This document shows, piece after piece, positions 57,929 through 64,000 of a stretch of 64,000 nt of DNA. The notes under the pieces were generated by a model. That model was not told the origin of the DNA. It saw only the letters and a list, made by a program, of their open reading frames with translations, and searched no databases. Numbering within the stretch: the first letter of the stretch is position 1; each line of letters starts with the position of its first letter. A program made the position numbers and the translations under genes. Location: positions 62,001 to 126,000 of the forward strand of contig JAKSZP010000109.1 in the NCBI GenBank assembly GCA_022478985.1, in the 5' to 3' direction. The DNA is from Massospora cicadina (lineage: Eukaryota; Entomophthoromycota; Entomophthoromycetes; Entomophthorales; Entomophthoraceae).

Positions 57929-58320
57929 CTCAACACTGGCAACTGAGGCTGAGGATGTTGAGATATTTAATATTATCAATTAAGATGAATTACTTAAATT
58001 CAACATCAAAAAGTATCGGGAATTGATCCCAATAGTTTTCAGTTAATTTTGACACCAGTGACTTATGCTGAGTATGTCAAATTAATAATAATGATTGTTT
58101 AAACTCAGCTTTTGTCCCTGCATCAATTCCATGTGAAAATGATTGTGGGATTTCAGGCAGAAAGTCAAATCTTGGAGGACCATCAACTTATGCTAAGGAT
58201 GCTGAACCATTTAAATTAACTAAATATAGTTGAATCACATTTTGACTTTGTGATAGTATCAGGCAGAATCCCTGTCAATATTTTGGTTTAATTTGACACT
58301 GGCGACTTATGCCAAGGATG
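57929..58320 (+). repeat. About 120-bp tandem repeats inside the TRIM-Z LTR
   Basis: Related cores: CAACTGAGGCTGAGGATGTT (about 57940), GACTTATGCTGAGTATGTC (58059), CAACTTATGCTAAGGATGCT (58180), GACTTATGCCAAGGATGTC (58300). The copy at 47586 has two such blocks, so repeat number differs between copies. Confidence 0.6.
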
Positions 58321-58359
58321 TCAACTTATTTAATTAATTAAATTATGACGAATCAGGAG

Positions 58360-58515
58360 AAAATCACCAGTGAGAGTGCTGACAAATGCTAAGAGATAAT
58401 TGCCAGTGAGAGTGCTGACAAATGCTAAGCAGGGAGAATCATCAGTGAGAGTGCTGATGAATGCTAATCAGGGGAAATCGCCAGTGAGAGTGCTGATGAT
58501 GCTGGCAATGAATGC
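58360..58515 (+). repeat. 36-39 bp minisatellite, four units, in the TRIM-Z LTR
   Basis: CAGTGAGAGTGCTGA starts at 58368, 58404, 58443 and 58482 (spacings 36, 39, 39). In one frame (58400-58591) this gives a near 13-residue repeat (PVRVLTNAKQGES-like), probably by chance. The other TRIM-Z LTRs lack it. Confidence 0.8.
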
Positions 58516-58601
58516 CAATGACATGGATAGGCAAGAAATGCCTATAAATAGCTTTATCTCTCTCTTAATAAAAACATCTTCCAATCTTTAAATTTTTAAA
58601 T

Positions 58602-61600
58602 TTATTGTGGGGAAGGCTGACCAGGTAATGGACACTTCCAATAAGACATCAAAGAGAAGAACATAAACATAAAAGGAGGGCACCCCAGAGAAATATAATG
58701 CTGTCTTCTGTTGCCAGCGGGAACGCCACTACTGGGAGGGGGTACATGTATAGGGGTATGAACCACAATTGAGCACGTGTGTAGGAAAGGGTCTGAGTTG
58801 ATGAACCAAACTGGGAACCAGGAGGAGACCAACTGACGGCGACATGGCAGGAGGTATCCAAATAAACATGCTTGAAAGTGGTCCACTAAGTGCGACTGGA
58901 ACTGGCAGACAGCTTCTTGGAGGGTGGGGGTGGAGCCTGAGATGGCATCCAAGACAATCGTGTGGATAATCCACATGGCGATTGCAACCACCAAAGCATG
59001 GAGGGAAAATGAAAGAGGGGAGATCATTGATAAAGCAAACATATCCCTAGACAAACTGAAGGGATGTTCCTGATCCTGGCAAAGCAGACGTTGCACCTCA
59101 CGCCAAATCGCTTTAGATGCAGGGCACTTCTCCAGGCGGTGAAACAGCATTATGTACTGGCCACATATGGCACAGGATGAGTGTAAAGAATTAGAGCGCT
59201 TGGCAGTATGGTATACCCACCTCAGGCAGCATCACACATGGGATCAGACATGATGCTGCAGAAGAGGGTGGTGGGCGTACTTCCAAATTGTTTTCTGGGT
59301 ATCAAGGGAATTGGGGATGTCCATCAAGTCCAGGTAGTCCACCCTGGACAAGATAGGGGGCCTCGCGGGTATCAAGCTGTCCAGAATGGGAAGACCCTGT
59401 ACCTCCTGGGTAAACTGAGGAGAGGGGCGCCCCCTCTGAGCAGTGTGTCCACAAATATAAATTCTCCACTCAGTGCTTCGCATGGAGAGGAGGATTCGCT
59501 TGAAGTGGGGTGCAGTCCCATGGGGACCAGCGGCTGAAGAGTGGGAAGCTAGATATTTCATCAAAGAGTGTGGGTGTGATGGATTGGTAAGGCCCAGGGT
59601 GCGGGAGAAGTTGGAGCGGGCCGCGCGGGACCAGTGTTGGGCTGGAATAGTAGGGATGGTAACAGCAGCGATCCAGGTGCCCAGGATCTTTGCAGCATGG
59701 GCCTCAAAGTTGAGCAGGCCAATGCCTCCACTTTGGCGAGGGCCAAACATGACCTCTAGATGCACTGGCGGTGGGTGGCCCGACCAAAGCCACCCTTGCA
59801 GAAGGACATACAGTGACTTGAAGAAACTTGGGGAGAAAGCTATGGCGTGGGCCCCAAACCAAACTTTGGAGAGGAGCATAGAGTTGGCTAGTACACCCTG
59901 CTGGTAAGGGAAGTAGGATGGGCTCTGAGGGAGGCGATGCGTTTTGTCACGTTGTCCAGAATATGATTTTCCATCACCATTGAGGCATACCCGCCAGCCT
60001 CCAACCACACCACCAAATGGCGGACCGGCCCAACGGTGGGGCGCAGCACAAAGGGGAGCACAAGTGGGGCGGTTTGGGTAGGCAGGGTAAGCAAGCGCGT
60101 GTGCTAGTAGATGGGGTGGATTGGAAACTGGACGCTGAAGCCCAGCGGGTTTGATACTGACCAAGGAGAATGATTTTGGTTTTGGAGGTGTTGAAAGCAT
60201 TACTCACCCTGGAGTAAACCTGGATAAGGGCTTCAAGAGCGCGTGCGTCGTGATTGTTAGACACCCCAACCACACAGTCATCAGCAAACGCCAACATTTT
60301 GATTGGGGCTTGGCCTTGCACATGGACCCCAGCAAGGCGGGCATTCACATTTCAAAGAAGTGGGTCAAGGCTGAAGTTATATAAGAGTGGGCTAAGGGGG
60401 TCCCCTTGGCGTAGCCCCTTTAAGGGCGGACTATTTCCGTAAGAAAGCCAGGGCCACGCACAGCCATTGTGGCAAATTCCATCAGCAGCATCACCCAATT
60501 GATGAAGCGAGGGGGTAAGCGGAACTGGTGGAGGCAGGCCCTGAGGTAATCCCATTTAACTCTATCATAGGCCTTCTGTTGTTCTAAAAATACTAGTGGA
60601 CCAAAGGCCGTGGACTGACAGGCGTTGGCCACAGTGTGCACGTTGTTCCAAATCGACCTTCTAGGTATGAAACCGAATTGTTCTGGGGAGATGATAGCAG
60701 AGGCCACAATCCCTAGACGGTTATCCATGATTTTAGTAAAGATTTTAGTATCAGTGTTGGTTAGAGAAATGGGGCGCCAGTTGGCTAAGTCTAGCTTATC
60801 CCCTTTTTTGAATAGTGTAATGGTGTAGGACTCTTGCCCTCCTGGTAGGAGGCGCGTTTCACAAAGGCTCTGTTTAAGAGAGGCAAGCAACAGTGGGGAT
60901 AAAAACTTGAAGTACTTCATTATTAAATTCATAAGGAATGCCATCTGGGCCTGGGCATTTCCTGTTTGGTGCACTATGGACGGCGGACCATAGTTTGTCT
61001 GGAGTAATCAAATTCATTAACTCCAGGAAATGGGAAATGGTGCAGATGTGTGCGCTATTGAAAAAATTCGCCATTTCAGCCAGCGGAATCAGGTCAGATC
61101 AGTATAATTTGGAGTAATAGTTTTGTATCTCAATTGCCACTTTGGCCAGTGTATCTGTGACAGAATTGTCTGGCCTTTGCACCTGTGTGTAGGCCAAGTT
61201 CTGGTGTGGTGCAAAGAATTTTCGAAAAAAGTGAGTGGAGCACATGTTGCCCACTGTGATGTGTTTAGCTCTGTACTGAACACAAACCCGATGTTTGTGT
61301 TGCCACTCAAGCATGTTAAGGTGGGCGGCTACTTCTGCCCACTTGCGACACCAAGCAGGGTTGTAGCCCTTGGCTGGGACGTTGGACTCCATTTGGGCCA
61401 GCTCTGCTAGAGCGCGCGAGATGACCGCCAAGGTGGAGCATGAACATCAGGAGGAAAGGTGGCGAGCCTGGTGGATTGTGTCCGCCTTGAAGGCAGACCA
61501 GGTGGAAATTGGATCAGCGCAAAATGGTGCGGTAACTTCTGGAGCTGTGGTCGCAGATTTCATCCATGAGGAAAATCTTGGCAACGCGATTTTGGCTGGG

Positions 61601-62347
61601 CAAAGTTTGCACCAAATTGGAGCCTGAGCAACAGGGTGGGGAAAGTGGAATGATATTGAAACCAACCTGTGATCAGAGAAATCGATCTTTATCATTGTGA
61701 AATGGGAAATCTGGGTACAAAATTTCAACGGTGTGAGGATAAGGTCAATGTGGGACATGGACCTTAACTGGCCGTTGTGGATGTGGGTGTGTGACATGTT
61801 TTTGAGAAGCGGAGCATGATGTGGCAGAGCATTGATCAACCCTAGGGTGGCCTTGAGGACACATAGTTCTATGTGTCCCTGTGGCGGGGAAGATGAGGAA
61901 GGCCAGCGGTCAGTGGATGGGTTCAACCAACAGTTCATGTCGCCAACAATGAAAGGGTCAGGGGGTAACAGAATGGATTTGACTGATGAGAAAATTCCTG
62001 ATGTTCTCATGCACAGGTCGGGGTGTAAATGTTGACAATAGCATGCACTACATTAGCCCACAAAAAATTGACAATGAGGACGCGGTTACTAAGGAAGGAT
62101 TCAGATAATAAAAATTTAAAATTATTGCTTTTTGAACAAGAACCCCACAGTGCTTGGACCAGAAGGATAGGGAGGGGATGAGCATGGTTTTCCATGTTTC
62201 CTCAGAACCTCATGGACAGTGGGACTCCTGGATGGCCAGGATATCCACGGGTAAATTATGTTGTAAAAAACTCAGTTTCCTAGCCTCAGATGGTGAGGCC
62301 TTGAGTCTGGCAATATTCAACGCCCCTAAAGTAAAGTCTCCCCCCAT
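58602..62347 (-). pseudogene. LINE-E ORF2: endonuclease, reverse transcriptase, C-terminal Cys/His motif; broken
   Basis: The ATG at 62347-62345 follows the ORF1 stop. EN: VVHAIVNIYTPTCA (62195 frame), IVGDMNCWLNPSTDRWPSSS and MSHIDLILTPLKF, then DFSDHRLVSISFHF (61447-62010). RT: LLPGGQESYTITLFKKGDKL, SLTNTDTKIFTKIMDNRLG, LEQQKAYDRVKWDYL (60420-60974), GLRQGDPLSPLLYNFSLDPL (60352 frame) and FADD (60277-60288). C-terminal part 59150-58602 with C-AI-C-GQYIMLF-H-RLEK-C near 59115-59165, all ligands present. The end-of-ORF stop of LINE-B/C is lost, so the frame reads to TAA in the 3' tail. Confidence 0.9.
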
Positions 62348-62353
62348 CACACC

Positions 62354-63770
62354 TTAGATGCGAGGGGAAGGGCACCTGATCCCTTCGGCCTTCTCTTGTT
62401 CTTCACGGCGCTTTTCAGCGCCTCAGGCATGTGATGCAATGTAGTCAGTGTTATGGGTAGCTTAAGCATTTGGGTTTTCGTTAGGTTTTGCCCTTTCTTT
62501 TTGTTTCCCCTGCTACAGGACAAGATTTTTGCGGTGCGTGCATTTTTGGTGCACCAATGCTTGATTTTGAATTTTCAGCTGGGAGGTTGGAGACTAATTT
62601 GGTTCCAATCGAGGCTTGGGCGCCTTGGTCAGGTAAAATAAACTCCCCCATCAGGATTTCTACTTGGGCGGCCCAATCAGCTTGGGAATCCCAATCTGAT
62701 TGGTCAAGAGATTCATGAGCTGCTTTCGCCATGAAAGTCTTAATGTCCTCCTGGAGTTGGGAGGGTGGGATAGTGGAAGCGGTCTTGGCCGCCTCCTTGG
62801 CCGCCACCTTGCAGGCATGTTTGGCCTTCTTTCGCTCTTAAAGGGATATTGGGTGCACAACTAAGTAGCATCCTTGCGCTCCCCATGGGAAGGCTTCCTT
62901 TGTATTGACGGTTGGCTCATAGTGGGCCTCACTGGCACACATAGCCTCTGAGGGATGCTCTTGATATGTGATGCCCTCCTTGGAGGGGCAGGTGTGTGCC
63001 TTGTGGCCAAATGCGTCACAATAGGCGCAGATGGGAGGTGCTCTGTCCATGGTGACCCGGAAAGGGTGGGTGGCATGCCCCTCTATATTGACAAAAGTGG
63101 TGTGCGGGATTTGGGTAAGATCCTGCGCTATCGCCTCAGCTGGGGTTAGGACTGCAATTGCTTTGCCGGTGCACAGGTTTGGAATCAGTGTAAAGCGCTG
63201 CATCTCAAAGGATTGTATTTCGCCATACTTGGTGAGTCCAGCCTTCAGGTGTTGTTTGAGTACGGCACGTTTGACCATAGTGGGCAGAAAGTCAAAAGCT
63301 ACAAAAATTTGGTTAGATTTTGTCCATCTGGTGTGCTTAGTTTTGATGACCCACTGCTTGTCTGGGAGGTCTACCACAACGCGCACCGTTGCAGCTTTGT
63401 CTGCTGCTTCCTTAGTTTAAAAACCAAGATCCAACCAACCGTGTGGCATGGAATGAGGTGCAACGTACACCATGTTCAGGAAATGAGTGTGCACATCCCC
63501 ACAAAACTTTTCAAAGGCCATCTGCTAAATATCCAGGAATATCCGGACTCCATGTTCCACCAATGAGAGTGGTTGAGAATGCAGCGTATTGATGTACTGG
63601 TTACATCGCGCTTGCCAAGCTAAAATTTCCAGGGAAATGGTTACTTCCAGTTTTTTGTTGAGTTTTTCTATTCCTCCAGGTTCACTGGGGCATTTGCAAG
63701 CTTTGGATGCCGCGGGGCCAACACCCGTACCCTTGACCTTACTTGACCAACTGCTCCCCAACATGGGCAC
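62354..63770 (-). pseudogene. LINE-E ORF1, broken
   Basis: Start MPMLGSSWSSKVKGTG at 63770. A stop near 63418 splits it. The next open part, 63386-62838, carries DKQWVIKTKHTRWTKSNQIF, NLCTGKAIAVLTPAEAIAQD and an intact knuckle C-AY-C-DAFG-H-KAHT-C (62988-63029). The C-terminal tail 62807-62481 (MAAKEAAKTASTIPPSQLQE) is open. The stop TAA (62354-62356) lies 6 nt before the ORF2 ATG. Two or three lesions only. Confidence 0.9.
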
Positions 63771-63863
63771 AAACTAATCTCTCTGGTGAGATTATCACAC
63801 TAACAAAAGACTTAAATTGAATTTTGTTGCAAAAGTGATTGCAATGAGAGAGAAAAGTTTTTT

Positions 63864-64000
63864 CAATCTAATAAATTTTTAAATCAAATCTTTATTTTAT
63901 TTAATTGATTGTGGATATCTACCTCTGCTAGTTTTAAAGTGGATGTACTTCAGCTTGGCTGGTGGAGGAGGAATGGAAGATCCCCAGAGGTTAGATGCTG
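63864..64000 (+). mobile_element. Second TRIM-Z LTR, right part, running off the window
   Basis: 63864-63884 is the LINE-E TSD copy. From 63885 the sequence continues with ATGGAAGATCCCCAGAGGTT at about 63975, comparable to ACAGGAGATCCCCTATAGG (48150) and GACTGGGGATCCTTTATAGG (49389) of the TRIM-Z LTRs. The match is short but in the expected place. Confidence 0.5.

Larger units (their letters stand above)
57717..58601 (+). mobile_element. Second TRIM-Z LTR, left part, inserted in Ty3-B3 Gag
   Basis: It starts TGTTTGAATTTTAACCAAG, the TRIM-Z LTR start, exactly where Ty3-B3 Gag stops. It contains four blocks of the GACTTATGC-AGGATGT type about 120 bp apart, a minisatellite, a TATA box (58543) and AATAAAAAC. 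It is interrupted at 58601 by LINE-E and seems to resume at about 63885. Confidence 0.78.
58602..63863 (-). mobile_element. LINE-E: full-length L1-like non-LTR retrotransposon (5.26 kb)
   Basis: The 3' end in element sense (CTGGTCAGCCTTCCCCACAA then TAAA) meets the TSD at 58582-58601 (CAATCTTTAAATTTTTAAAT). The 5' end (AACTTTTCTCTCTCATTGC) meets the other TSD copy at 63864-63884 (CAATCTAATAAATTTTTAAAT, one small indel and substitution). It is inserted in the TRIM-Z LTR, antisense to it, just after its AATAAA. ORF1 and ORF2 are in tandem as in LINE-C. Confidence 0.94.

Noticed and set aside
58400..58591. 13-residue repeat peptide as a repeat protein
   Set aside because: It follows from a 39-bp minisatellite in an LTR; no start/stop logic and not present in sister LTRs.
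59208..59907. Plus-strand frames (109 and 144 codons) as genes
   Set aside because: Antisense shadows of the LINE-E reverse transcriptase thumb region.
1..64000. CRISPR arrays, bacterial operons, rRNA or complete tRNA genes
   Set aside because: No regularly spaced identical repeats, no Shine-Dalgarno-led gene strings, no rRNA-like blocks. The only tRNA-like sequence is the SINE head at 28540-28612, with poor stem pairing.

Overview
This 64 kb window is a nested pile of decayed transposable elements. I see no convincing host gene, rRNA or tRNA gene, or CRISPR array. The element mix (L1-like LINEs with a CCHC ORF1, an APE-type endonuclease, an RT and a C-terminal Cys/His motif; Ty3/Gypsy and other LTR elements; a Helitron) shows a eukaryote. 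It best fits a repeat-rich, possibly heterochromatic region of a large TE-inflated genome, plausibly fungal. Taxonomy is inference only.

Layout. 1-1185: 5' end of a LINE (LINE-A, minus). 1186-4860: an old minus-strand copy of an ORF1/gag-only retroelement, split by a solo LTR (1858-2452, TSD GAGGG) and by a younger plus-strand copy of the same family (2627-4534, exact 17-bp TSD). 4861-6429: poorly readable, with one retroviral-type zinc-knuckle relic. 6430-10852: Ty3-A (minus), with LTR-like sequence embedded in its pol. 10853-14300: Ty3-B1 (minus), 5' truncated. 14301-28100: Ty3-B2 (minus), split by LINE-B (17568-22870, exact 17-bp TSD); its 5' LTR is split by a short Helitron (26609-27768) whose empty site is preserved in the sister LTR. 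28335-28612: a tRNA-derived SINE (minus) with a near-perfect 15-bp TSD. 28850-34123: LINE-C (plus), full length, 16-bp TSD. 34140-38029: very decayed, perhaps gag/PR. 38041-43264: LINE-D (minus), the LINE-A subfamily. 43276-45896: unassigned. 45897-52447: Ty3-B4 (plus), 3' truncated, its gag split by a TRIM-like element (TRIM-Z, 47586-49846). 53143-57716: Ty3-B3 (minus), 5' truncated by another TRIM-Z LTR (57717 onward), which is in turn split by LINE-E (58602-63863, minus) and resumes at about 63885 to the window end.

How the parts relate. The LINEs supply EN/RT activity. Their 3' tail (CTGGTTGGC...GCCTCA..AATAAA type) is copied by the ORF1-only element and by the SINE. This is the pattern expected if both are mobilised by the LINE machinery through tail recognition. 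TRIM-Z carries the same primer-binding-site sequence as Ty3-B, which suggests it parasitises Ty3-B. Almost every reading frame is broken by stops or frameshifts. Several RT catalytic Asp residues have become Asn (G to A on the coding strand), which would fit C-to-T type decay but is not quantified here. Insertion order can be read from nesting: Ty3-B2 before LINE-B and the Helitron; Ty3-B3 before TRIM-Z before LINE-E; old ORF1-only copy before the young copy and the solo LTR.
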